Part shown: positions 19,359 through 26,450 of the stretch, piece by piece
How positions within the stretch are numbered: the first letter of the stretch is position 1
Layout: each line of letters starts with the position of its first letter
DNA from: Rubrivivax sp.
GTDB taxonomy: Bacteria; Pseudomonadota; Gammaproteobacteria; Burkholderiales; Burkholderiaceae_C
Direction of reading: 5' to 3'
DNA length: 40,587 nt
Assembly (NCBI GenBank): GCA_016789955.1
Contig: JAEUPB010000026.1
Coordinates: 1 to 40,587 of the forward strand
Translations under genes and position numbers: made by a program
Notes under the pieces: generated by a model
Seen by the model: the letters and a program-made list of their open reading frames with translations, nothing else
What the model was told of the DNA's origin: nothing
Databases searched by the model: none

Positions 19359-19892
19359 CTACTTCAAGGCATCGGCCAGGAACAGCCGGGCCTGCTCCCA
19401 GTCGCGCCGGACGGTGCGGTCGGTCACGCCGAGCGCGGCGCCGATCTCGACGTCGCTCATGCCGCCGAAGTAGCGCATCTCCACCACGCGCGCCATGCGC
19501 TCGTCCACCTGCGCCATCTCCTGCAGCGCCTCGTGCACGCGCAGGATGTGCTCCTCCTGCGCCGGCACGGCGTCGACGCGGTCGCCGGTCAGCGTGAGCA
19601 GCGCCACGTCGCCGCCGGCCCTGTCGGTCTGCCGCTGGCGCACCAGGTCGACGATGATCGATCGCATCGCCCTCCCCGCATAAACGAGAAAGCGTGGCCG
19701 ATCCGGAAACGAGACGCCGGCGCTGCGGCTGAGCTTCAGGTAGGTCTCGTGCACGAGCGCGGTGGTGTCGAGCACGGTGTTGCGGCCGCCGCCGCGCAGC
19801 CGCGCGCGCGCCACGCGGCGCAGCTCCTGGTAGGCCCCCGCGAACGCCTGCTCGACATCGAGCGGCGCGCCGGGTGGTTCGTCGTGCGACAC
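19359..19892 (-). CDS. ECF-type sigma factor (Sigma70_ECF group linked to Ser/Thr kinases)
   Basis: The 177-residue protein has sigma region 2 (about 13-90, with FLVYAGRAMRSIIVDLVRQR) and region 4 with a helix-turn-helix at about 145-167 (SDVEIGAALGVTDRTVRRD). There is no anti-sigma gene nearby. Instead a transmembrane Ser/Thr kinase follows directly. In known pairs of this sort (for example Vibrio EcfP/PknT) the kinase activates the sigma factor by phosphorylation; applying that here is inference. GTG 19892 is chosen because GGAGGTGAC immediately precedes it, although the frame is open further upstream. The genes downstream of the kinase are the first targets to consider. Confidence 0.88.
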   Translation of the reverse strand: MSHDEPPGAPLDVEQAFAGAYQELRRVARARLRGGGRNTVLDTTALVHETYLKLSRSAGVSFPDRPRFLVYAGRAMRSIIVDLVRQRQTDRAGGDVALLTLTGDRVDAVPAQEEHILRVHEALQEMAQVDERMARVVEMRYFGGMSDVEIGAALGVTDRTVRRDWEQARLFLADALK

Positions 19893-19994
19893 GTCACCTC
19901 CACGCTGGCGGTGCCGGGCCGCGGCACCGCGACGCATTCTGCCGCCGGGCCTTGCGGGGGGCTGTGCGCGGTCGTATCCGGGCAATCGGCGCCC

Positions 19995-21347
19995 TCACGC
20001 CGCCCGCCACCGCATCGCCACCCGCAACCCCGGCTCCGCACGCTCGATCACCAGCTCCCCGCCGTGCGCCTGGGCCACCAGCCGGCACAAGTACAGGCCC
20101 AGCCCCACGCCGCCACTGGCCCGCGTGCGCGCGGCGTCGGTGCGGAAGAACGGCTCGGCGAGCCGGGACAGGTGCTCGGCGTCCACGCCCGGGCCTTCGT
20201 CTCGCACGCCGAGTTCGATCGCGCCGCTGTCGGCGCGACGCAGGAACACGGTCGGCGGCGCGGCGGTGCCGCCGCCATGGCGCCGCGCGTTGTCGAGCAG
20301 GTTCCGGAGCAGCAGACGCAGCCGTGCGGGGTCGGCCTGCACGCTGCCGATACCAGGCTCCAGTTCCAGCCGCACCGGCACATCGACTGCGCCCTGTCCT
20401 TCGGCAGCCGCGGCACCGCCCTCCCCGTCCACTGCCACCGCCTCGCGCAGCAGCGACGGCAGGTCCACCGCTTCGGCATGCAGCGCAGCATGCCCCGCCG
20501 AGAGCCGCTCGCTCTCGAGCAGGTCGGTGATGAGGTCACGCATCTCGGCCAGGTCGTGCAGCAGCGCGTCGCGCGCGTCGCCTTCGGGCACCAGCTCGGC
20601 GTTGACGCGGGCGCGCGTCAGCGGGCTGCGCAGTTCGTGGCTGATGGCCAGCAGCAGCGCGCGCTTGGCGTCGAGCATGCCGTGCAGGCTGGCGGCCATG
20701 CGGTCGATGCGCTCGGCCAGTTCACCGAACTCGTCGCGCCGCTTCACGGCGATGGGCTGCGTGAAGTCGCCCGCGCCGTAGCGCGCGACGCCCGCGCCGA
20801 TGGCCTGCAGCGGCCGCAGCAGCCGCCGCACCGCGAGGAAGGCCAGCGCCGTCAGCCCCAGCAGCGCCGCGAGCGTCACGCCGCCGAACCAGCGCGGGCG
20901 CTGCTCCTCGCGCATCTCGGCCAGGCCGAAGGTGATGCGGTGGCCGTCGTCGGTGGTGCGCACCAGCAGCCCGGCAGCGGCGCGTGCGCCGGGCCGGCGG
21001 GCGCCGTCTTCCGGCGGCCGCGCCCACCCGCCCGCCGCGATGCCCGATTCGTAGCGCACCGCGGGGCCCTCGATGCGGATGGCCACCGGCAACCGCGCCG
21101 CGATGGCCTCGGCGCGGCGCACGTCCGGCGGAGAGCCGATCTCGGCGGCGAGGCGGTCGATCTGGTCCGAGACGATCGGCTGCGCCCAGCCCTGCCATGC
21201 GGCGCGCAGCGCGCGCTGCGTGCCCATCAGGAACACCGCGGTGGTGGCCAGCGCGAACACGATGAACAGCGTCACCAGCCGCCACTGCACCGAGTGCTTC
21301 CAGCGGCGCGCGGCATGCCAGCGGCGGTGCCGCTCCACCAGCGTCAT
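19995..21347 (-). CDS. Two-component sensor histidine kinase (CpxA/RstB-like)
   Basis: The protein has 450 residues. Membrane helices at about 23-42 and 155-173 flank a periplasmic segment of about 110 residues. HAMP follows (about 174-226), then HisKA with His237 in LLLAISHELRSPLTR, and HATPase with the N-box LLRNLLDNARRHGGG, DEGPGVD and GGVGLGLYL. The start overlaps the response regulator stop by four bases (21344-21347). It is the last gene of a four-gene operon that begins with a Spy/CpxP-like protein, so an envelope-stress or metal signal with CpxP-type feedback is the natural reading. The next gene downstream (ECF sigma) starts 102 bases later. Confidence 0.92.
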   Translation of the reverse strand: MTLVERHRRWHAARRWKHSVQWRLVTLFIVFALATTAVFLMGTQRALRAAWQGWAQPIVSDQIDRLAAEIGSPPDVRRAEAIAARLPVAIRIEGPAVRYESGIAAGGWARPPEDGARRPGARAAAGLLVRTTDDGHRITFGLAEMREEQRPRWFGGVTLAALLGLTALAFLAVRRLLRPLQAIGAGVARYGAGDFTQPIAVKRRDEFGELAERIDRMAASLHGMLDAKRALLLAISHELRSPLTRARVNAELVPEGDARDALLHDLAEMRDLITDLLESERLSAGHAALHAEAVDLPSLLREAVAVDGEGGAAAAEGQGAVDVPVRLELEPGIGSVQADPARLRLLLRNLLDNARRHGGGTAAPPTVFLRRADSGAIELGVRDEGPGVDAEHLSRLAEPFFRTDAARTRASGGVGLGLYLCRLVAQAHGGELVIERAEPGLRVAMRWRAA

Positions 21348-22039
21348 GCGCGCGCCCCGGCGAAGGTGTAGCCGGCGTTGCGCAGCGTCTTGATGCACTG
21401 CAGCGGCTCGAGCTTGCGGCGCAGCCGGCTGACGAGGATGTCGACCGCGCGCGAGTGGATGTCCTCGGCCGAACGGCCGCGCAGCCGCTCGAGGATGTCG
21501 TCGCGGCCGTGCACCTTGTTCGGCGCGGACGCCAGCAGCACCAGCAGCTCGAACTCGGTGCCGGTCAGCTCCACCGGCTCGCCCAGCCGCAGCACCTCGC
21601 GCCGCTCGAGGTCGATCTGCAGGCCGTCGTAGCGCAGCAGCGCGGCCGCATGCGGGGGCGCCGCCGCGGGGGCGGCCGGCGCCACGCGGCGCAGCACGGT
21701 CTGGATGCGCGCGAGCAGCTCGCGCGGCTCGAACGGCTTGGGCAGGTAGTCGTCGGCGCCGATCTCCAGGCCCACCACGCGGTCCATCACGTCGCCGCGG
21801 GCGGTGAGCATCACGATCGGCACGGCGCTGTCGCGGCGGATCGTGCGGCAGACCTCGAAGCCGTCGATGCCGGGCAGCATCACGTCGAGGATCACGGCGT
21901 CGATGCCGCCGGCGCGCAGCCGCTCCAGGCCCTGCTGCGGATGCGTGGCGTGCTCGAGCGCAAAGCCCGCGCGGGCGAGGTAGGTCGCCAGCGGCGGGCC
22001 CAGCCGTTCGTCGTCGTCGATCAGCAGCAGCCGCGGCAT
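21344..22039 (-). CDS. OmpR-family response regulator (CpxR/RstA-like)
   Basis: The 231-residue protein has a receiver domain with acidic Asp8-Asp10, phospho-acceptor Asp52 in VILDVMLPG, Thr79 in MLTARGD and Lys101 in PKPFEP. A C-terminal winged helix follows (about 135-229, with GTEFELLVLLA, RAVDILVSRLRRKL and TLRNAGYTF). A Pro/Ala linker separates the two. It is coupled to the sensor kinase by a four-base overlap and lies 26 bases after the ICMT-type gene. It probably activates its own operon from the region upstream of 23056; I found no clear CpxR-type GTAAA repeat there. Confidence 0.94.
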   Translation of the reverse strand: MPRLLLIDDDERLGPPLATYLARAGFALEHATHPQQGLERLRAGGIDAVILDVMLPGIDGFEVCRTIRRDSAVPIVMLTARGDVMDRVVGLEIGADDYLPKPFEPRELLARIQTVLRRVAPAAPAAAPPHAAALLRYDGLQIDLERREVLRLGEPVELTGTEFELLVLLASAPNKVHGRDDILERLRGRSAEDIHSRAVDILVSRLRRKLEPLQCIKTLRNAGYTFAGARA

Positions 22040-22065
22040 CGGCGGGGCGCCTTCCTCCGGAGTCC

Positions 22066-22599
22066 TCAGAACCAGCGCGGCACGTCGCCCGCGTAGTCAC
22101 TGTACCAAGCGCCATGCGCACGCCGCAGCGCGGCTTCCTCGCGCGGGATGTGCTGCGTCTGAACCATGGCGACGAACGCCGCCGCGGCCGGCGCCATCAG
22201 CGGCACGCCGGCGGCCAGGCCCGTGCCGAGCATCGCCACCGCGAGGCCGAGGTACATCGGGTGGCGGCTCCACGCGTAGGGCCCGTGATCGACGAACACG
22301 CGCCGGCCTGCCGCGAGCCCGGGCACGGCTGCGGCGCGCTGCAGCAACCGCCCTGCCCAGCCGGCCCACGCCAGGCCTGCGGCGATGGCCAGCGCGCCTG
22401 CCTCGGGGGCCTGGCCCCACGGGGCCTGCGCGCCCCACAGCGCGGCGTGCGCGCCCAGCGCGACCGCCGTGAGCAGCACCGCCCAGGCCGGTGCCGGCAC
22501 GGCCACCGCTCGGTGCAGCACCTCGCCGGACAGCCGGCGCGGGATGCGCGAGACCCCGCGTGCCGGGGCGGCGGCTGCGGCGGTGACGGCCTCAGCCAT
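22066..22599 (-). CDS. Isoprenylcysteine carboxyl methyltransferase (ICMT)-type membrane methyltransferase
   Basis: The protein has 177 residues with four to five membrane helices. The family signature GPYAWSRHPMYLGL (106-119) is followed by the C-terminal motif REEAALRRAHGAWYSDY. In this family these form the S-adenosylmethionine pocket at the membrane surface. Bacterial members have few known substrates, among them lipids, quinones or small thiols. The start overlaps the Spy/CpxP-like gene by eight bases and the stop is 26 bases before the response regulator, so it is an integral part of the stress operon. The target is unknown. Confidence is high for the family and low for the substrate. 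Confidence 0.85.
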   Translation of the reverse strand: MAEAVTAAAAAPARGVSRIPRRLSGEVLHRAVAVPAPAWAVLLTAVALGAHAALWGAQAPWGQAPEAGALAIAAGLAWAGWAGRLLQRAAAVPGLAAGRRVFVDHGPYAWSRHPMYLGLAVAMLGTGLAAGVPLMAPAAAAFVAMVQTQHIPREEAALRRAHGAWYSDYAGDVPRWF

Positions 22600-23056
22600 G
22601 CCAGCCCCGCCGCCCGCGCGCCATCATCTCGCGCAGCTGCGCCTGCTGGGCCGGGCGCAGGCTGTCGTAGAACTCGCCGAAGGCCTCCACCACCGGCGCG
22701 GTGGCGCCTTGCATCGCGCCGGTCTTGCCGTCGATCCAGGCGCGGGCGCCGGCGCGGTCGAAGGTGGCGCCGGAGACGAAGCCGGCCCACTGCGCGCGCG
22801 GGTCGCCGCCATCGACGAACTTCTTGCGCTGGTCCCGTACCACGCCGGCCAGGGCGGTGAGCTTGGCCTTCTGCGCGGCGTCGAGGTCGAGCTTGCTGCT
22901 GAACTTGTCGACGACGCGTTCGGAGAGCTGCGCCACGTCGGCATCGCTCATCGCGTGCCAGCGGTGATGCTCGCGGTGCGCGCAGGCGGCCATGCCGCCG
23001 AGCAGCACGGTGGCGCCGAAGGCGCCGATCAGGGTTCGCTTGAGCCAGGTCTTCAT
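22592..23056 (-). CDS. Spy/CpxP-like periplasmic protein
   Basis: The 154-residue protein has a signal sequence ending GMAACAHREHHRWH. Cys25 may be lipidated, and the mature N-terminus has a cluster of His residues that could bind metal. The rest is helical with the family's repeated L-x-x-x-Q elements (LDLDAAQKAKLTAL at about 56-69 and LRPAQQAQLREMM near 135). CpxP and Spy proteins sense metals or misfolded envelope proteins and act as chaperones or kinase inhibitors. It is the first gene of the operon with ICMT, response regulator and sensor; GGAG lies 8 bases before its ATG. The match to Spy/CpxP is by pattern only, as the protein lacks exact LTxxQ boxes. Confidence 0.75.
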   Translation of the reverse strand: MKTWLKRTLIGAFGATVLLGGMAACAHREHHRWHAMSDADVAQLSERVVDKFSSKLDLDAAQKAKLTALAGVVRDQRKKFVDGGDPRAQWAGFVSGATFDRAGARAWIDGKTGAMQGATAPVVEAFGEFYDSLRPAQQAQLREMMARGRRGWHG

Positions 23057-23239
23057 GTGATCGCTCCCGTCGAAGGGGGTGGTGGTCGACGGGTGTCATG
23101 GTCGCGAGGTGCTCGCGCGGCGTCCTTTCGGCGGGGTATCGCTGCGTAACGTTTGATGTCGTCGCGGGTGCGCGGCGCTGTTGCGGATGCGCGTTCGACG
23201 CCGCCGACGCCACCGGGCGCGCGCCTACACTGCGCGCCC

Positions 23240-24505
23240 GTGACGACGGCCGCCGCTGCTCCGACGCTGTCCACCGGCACCGCGGTGCTGGTGGCGGTGG
23301 TGCAGTTCCTGTTCGTCGGCACGTGGACGATCTACGTCGTCTACCTGCCGCAGCTGCTGCAGGCCGCCGGGCTGCCGGCGGCGTGGGCACCGCGGCTGCT
23401 GATCGTCGACCAGATCGTGTTCATGGCCTGCGACATCGCCGCCGGCCTCGCGGCCGACCGTGCGCTGCGCACCGTCGGGCGGCTCGGCGGCCTGGTGGCG
23501 ATGGTCACCGCGGTGTCGTGCGTCGCGTTCCTGCTGCTTCCGCACGCCACCGGGCTCGGTGCCGCAGCCGGGCCGCTGCTGCTCGGGCTGATGCTCGTGT
23601 GGGTGGTGACGTCGTCGGCGCTGCGCGCGCCGCCGTGGGCGCTGCTCGGCCGCCACGCGGCGCGGCCGGCGCTGCCGTGGCTGAACGCGATCACGCTGGT
23701 CGGCGTGGCGGCGTCGGGCGCGCTCGCACCCTATCTCGGCGTCGTGCTCAAGCAGTTCGATCCGCGGCTGCCGTTCGCGACCTCGAGCCTCGCGCTGATG
23801 GCGGTGACGGCGACGCTGGTGCTCGTCGACCGGCGACTCGCGGCAGGCCGCGGCGCCGGCGCGGTGCCTGCAACCCCGTCGGGCGCGGCGGCCACGGCGA
23901 CACCGACGCTTCCCAGCGGCGCCTTCCTCGGCTGGCTGCTCGGGACGCTGATGCTCGGGGCCGCGTTCCAGATCCACTTCTCGCTCAACGCGGCCCCGCA
24001 GTACCTGCGCCACGCCGCAGCGGCGCAGCTCGAATGGCTGATGCCGCTGTTCTGGGTCGGCTTCGCGGCCGGAGCACTGCCGGCGGGCGCGCTGTGCGCG
24101 CGCGTCGGCGCGCTCGGCGTGGCGGCGGGCGGTGCCGTGATCGGCGCGGTGGCCGCGCTGGTGGGCAGCTGGTCGCCGTCGCTGGAGGTGACGGTCGCCG
24201 CTCAGATCATCGCGGGCGCGTCCTGGGGCGCGATGCTGCCGGCGCTCTACACGTCGGCCGCCGAGCACGGCCGCACCGGGCGCGAGGGCCTCGCGCTCGG
24301 CGCGATGTGCGCCATGCTCGCGCTGGCCACGCTGGTGCGCATCGCCGCGGCGCTGGCCGGCTGGCCGAAGGACCCGGACATCGCACGCTGGCTCGCGTGG
24401 GGGCCGGCGATCCTGTGGGGTCTGGGCGCGTGGCTGCTGACGGTGCTGGCGCTGGGGGCGGCCACGCGCGAGCCGCCGAGGCCGCTCAACGCCCCCAGCG
24501 CGTGA
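23240..24505 (+). CDS. MFS transporter
   Basis: The 421-residue protein has about twelve hydrophobic helices in two halves joined by a Pro/Ala/Thr-rich loop near residue 215, the Major Facilitator layout. No substrate motif is recognisable. The open frame extends upstream to 23153, but that part is not hydrophobic or family-like, so I begin at GTG 23240. A TACACT at 23226-23231 lies only nine bases before it, so the mRNA may be nearly leaderless. The 3' end overlaps the convergent MATE gene by 20 bases. It is divergent from the Spy/CpxP operon. Confidence 0.8.
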   Translation: MTTAAAAPTLSTGTAVLVAVVQFLFVGTWTIYVVYLPQLLQAAGLPAAWAPRLLIVDQIVFMACDIAAGLAADRALRTVGRLGGLVAMVTAVSCVAFLLLPHATGLGAAAGPLLLGLMLVWVVTSSALRAPPWALLGRHAARPALPWLNAITLVGVAASGALAPYLGVVLKQFDPRLPFATSSLALMAVTATLVLVDRRLAAGRGAGAVPATPSGAAATATPTLPSGAFLGWLLGTLMLGAAFQIHFSLNAAPQYLRHAAAAQLEWLMPLFWVGFAAGALPAGALCARVGALGVAAGGAVIGAVAALVGSWSPSLEVTVAAQIIAGASWGAMLPALYTSAAEHGRTGREGLALGAMCAMLALATLVRIAAALAGWPKDPDIARWLAWGPAILWGLGAWLLTVLALGAATREPPRPLNAPSA

Positions 24506-25835
24506 GCTTCACCGCCGCGGCGGTCGAGAGCCCGTAGACCACCATGCCTGCGGCCACCATCGCGAAGTAGCCGGCCGGTGGCGCCTCGTGCGCCACGAGC
24601 CACCACCCCGCCCCGGCCACCAGCGCGAGCCGCACCGTGCCCGCCAGCACCGGCCCGAGCACGCGCCCGGAGCCCTGCGAGGCGAAGTACAGCGTGAGCC
24701 CGAGGCCGAAGAACGGGAACGCCGGCCCCACCACGCGCAGGTAGTCGCGCGCATGCGCCAGCACGCCCTCGTCGCGCGTGAACAGCGTGGCCCAGGCGTC
24801 GGGCACCAGCGCCACGCCACCGCCCAGCAGCGCGAGGTTCAGCGCCGACAGGCCGCCGGCGGTCCAGGCCACGCGCCGCGCGCGGGCCACGTCGCCCGCG
24901 CCGATCGCGAGACCCACCATCGGCACCGAGGCCACGCCGATGCCGAAGGCGATCGGGATCAGCATGAACTCGAGCCGCTGGCCGATCGAGTAGCCCGCCA
25001 GCGGCGCCACGCCCAGGTGCGCCACGAGGCCGGTGCAGATCAGCACCGCCAGCACCGATTGCAGCGGCGAGATGCAGGCGACGCCGCCGACCTTCAGGAT
25101 GTCGCGGCACAACGCGCCCTGCCACCGCACGCCGCCGAAGCGCAGCGGCAACCTGGCCGCCGGGCTGGCGGCACCGCGCCACAGCAGCGCCACGCCCAGC
25201 GCCGAGGCCGCCACCTGCCCCCCGGCCACCCCCGCAATGCCGTACGCTGGCAACGGCCCGGCTCCGAAGGCGAACAGCGCACCCAGCGCGATCTGCGCCA
25301 CGGCCGTCACGATGATCGCCACCGACGCCACGCGCATCTGCCCGCCCCCGCGCAGCACCGAGGCCAACGTGTTGGCCAGCCACATCAAGGGTGCGCCGGT
25401 GAAGGCGATCGTCGCGTAGCGCAGCGCCTCGTCGAGCACGGGGCCGCGGCCGCCGAGCCAGCCGTAGAACACCGGCCCGAGCGCCAGCATCAGCAGCGCG
25501 TGCACCACACCCGCGCCGGCACCGATGGCCACGGCGTGCACCGCCAGCGCACGCGCCCGCTCCGCCTGCCCGGCCCCCAGCGCACGGCTGATCGCCGAGG
25601 ACACGCCGCCACCCATCGCCCCGGCCGAAAGCATGCCGATCAGCATCACGAACGGGAACACCAGCGCCAGCGCGGCCAGGGGCACGGTGCCCAGCCGCCC
25701 GACATAGGCGGTCTCGGCCACGCCCACGGCCACGGTCATGGCCATCGCCATGACGTTCGGAACCGCCAGGCGCAAGAGCGTCGGCAGGATCGGGCCGTGC
25801 TTCAGGCGCTGCAGGTCGGGCGCCGCGGTCGTCAC
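24486..25835 (-). CDS. MATE family efflux transporter
   Basis: This 449-residue, twelve-helix protein has MATE features: an N-terminal block (ILPTLLRLAVPNVMAM through AETAYVGRLG) and an internal duplication in which both halves open with a similar segment. MATE proteins export cationic drugs, metabolites or toxic organics in exchange for Na+ or H+. The GTG at 25835 lies 19 bases after the stop of the HxlR regulator gene and has a purine-rich AGGGG upstream, so the two form an operon. HxlR proteins commonly sense reactive electrophiles, so an induced detoxification pump is a reasonable inference. Confidence 0.9.
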   Translation of the reverse strand: MTTAAPDLQRLKHGPILPTLLRLAVPNVMAMAMTVAVGVAETAYVGRLGTVPLAALALVFPFVMLIGMLSAGAMGGGVSSAISRALGAGQAERARALAVHAVAIGAGAGVVHALLMLALGPVFYGWLGGRGPVLDEALRYATIAFTGAPLMWLANTLASVLRGGGQMRVASVAIIVTAVAQIALGALFAFGAGPLPAYGIAGVAGGQVAASALGVALLWRGAASPAARLPLRFGGVRWQGALCRDILKVGGVACISPLQSVLAVLICTGLVAHLGVAPLAGYSIGQRLEFMLIPIAFGIGVASVPMVGLAIGAGDVARARRVAWTAGGLSALNLALLGGGVALVPDAWATLFTRDEGVLAHARDYLRVVGPAFPFFGLGLTLYFASQGSGRVLGPVLAGTVRLALVAGAGWWLVAHEAPPAGYFAMVAAGMVVYGLSTAAAVKLTRWGR

Positions 25836-25854
25836 GCGCACCCCTGGCCGACGC

Positions 25855-26370
25855 TCATCGGGCCCGCCGCGACGTCGCCGCCGCCACCGCGGCCGCGAAC
25901 GCGGCACGCTGCTGCAGCGCGCCCGGCTCGGACAGCACCTCGCTCGATCGGGCATCCACCGGTTCACCGCACTCGGCGCAGACCATCTGCGCGCGCAGGG
26001 CGTGGCCGCGACCCCGGTGCATCAGCTTCATCGGCACGCCGCCGCGCCGCCACGGGCCGCCCCAGCGCTCGCCCCATTGGCGCAAGGTCACCAGCACCGG
26101 CCACAGTTCCAGCCCCTTCTCGGTGAGGCGGTACTCATGGACCGCGGGCGTGTCGCGACACGGCACTTTCTCGAGGATGCCCTCGTCGACCAACCGCGCC
26201 AGCCGCAGCGACAACGATCGCGGCGACATGCCGCTGTGCAGACGCAGGCCTTCGAAGCGCCGGTTGCCGAGGAACAGCTCGCGCAGGATCACGAAGGTCC
26301 ACGCGTCGACCAGTTGCGCGGCCGCGCGGCCCACGGGGCACGGCTGCTCGGCGATCTCGCTGCGCTTCAT
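25855..26370 (-). CDS. HxlR family transcriptional regulator
   Basis: The 171-residue protein has the HxlR winged helix: CPVGRAAAQLVDAWTFVILREL, then RRFEGL, then SPRSLSLRLARLVDEGIL. The N-terminal Cys11 corresponds to the redox-sensing cysteine of YodB/HypR-type members. A C-terminal extension includes CAEC (C-x2-C), which may bind zinc or act as a second thiol switch. It heads an operon with the MATE pump and is divergent from the molybdopterin enzyme, so it probably controls both through the dyad at 26391-26414. Confidence 0.92.
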   Translation of the reverse strand: MKRSEIAEQPCPVGRAAAQLVDAWTFVILRELFLGNRRFEGLRLHSGMSPRSLSLRLARLVDEGILEKVPCRDTPAVHEYRLTEKGLELWPVLVTLRQWGERWGGPWRRGGVPMKLMHRGRGHALRAQMVCAECGEPVDARSSEVLSEPGALQQRAAFAAAVAAATSRRAR

Positions 26371-26382
26371 CGGCGCGGGGGC

Positions 26383-26414
26383 TTGCCGTTGTGCATATAA
26401 AAAGTATAGTGCAC
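26383..26414. promoter_or_regulatory. Promoter and candidate HxlR operator between divergent genes
   Basis: For the plus strand, TTGCCG (26383-26388) and TATAGT (26405-26410) are separated by 16 bases, a good sigma-70 promoter 41 bases before the molybdopterin gene ATG. The same stretch holds an imperfect dyad, GTGCATATA (26391-26399) and TATAGTGCAC (26405-26414), one base out of perfect symmetry. TATACT on the minus strand (26408-26403) could serve the HxlR/MATE operon. A repressor bound here would cover both promoters. Confidence 0.6.
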
Positions 26415-26450
26415 TGGCACCGCCGTTCCACCGCTTCCGGAGAGTCCCGC

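Noticed and set aside
17067-21371. Plus-strand open frame of more than 1400 codons
   Set aside because: It is antisense to the kinase, sigma factor and sensor genes, has Arg/His/Gln/Ala-rich shadow composition and no domain; an effect of very high GC content.
23153-23239. Upstream ATG for the MFS transporter
   Set aside because: The added 29 residues are hydrophilic, lack a ribosome-binding site and overlap a -10-like TACACT.
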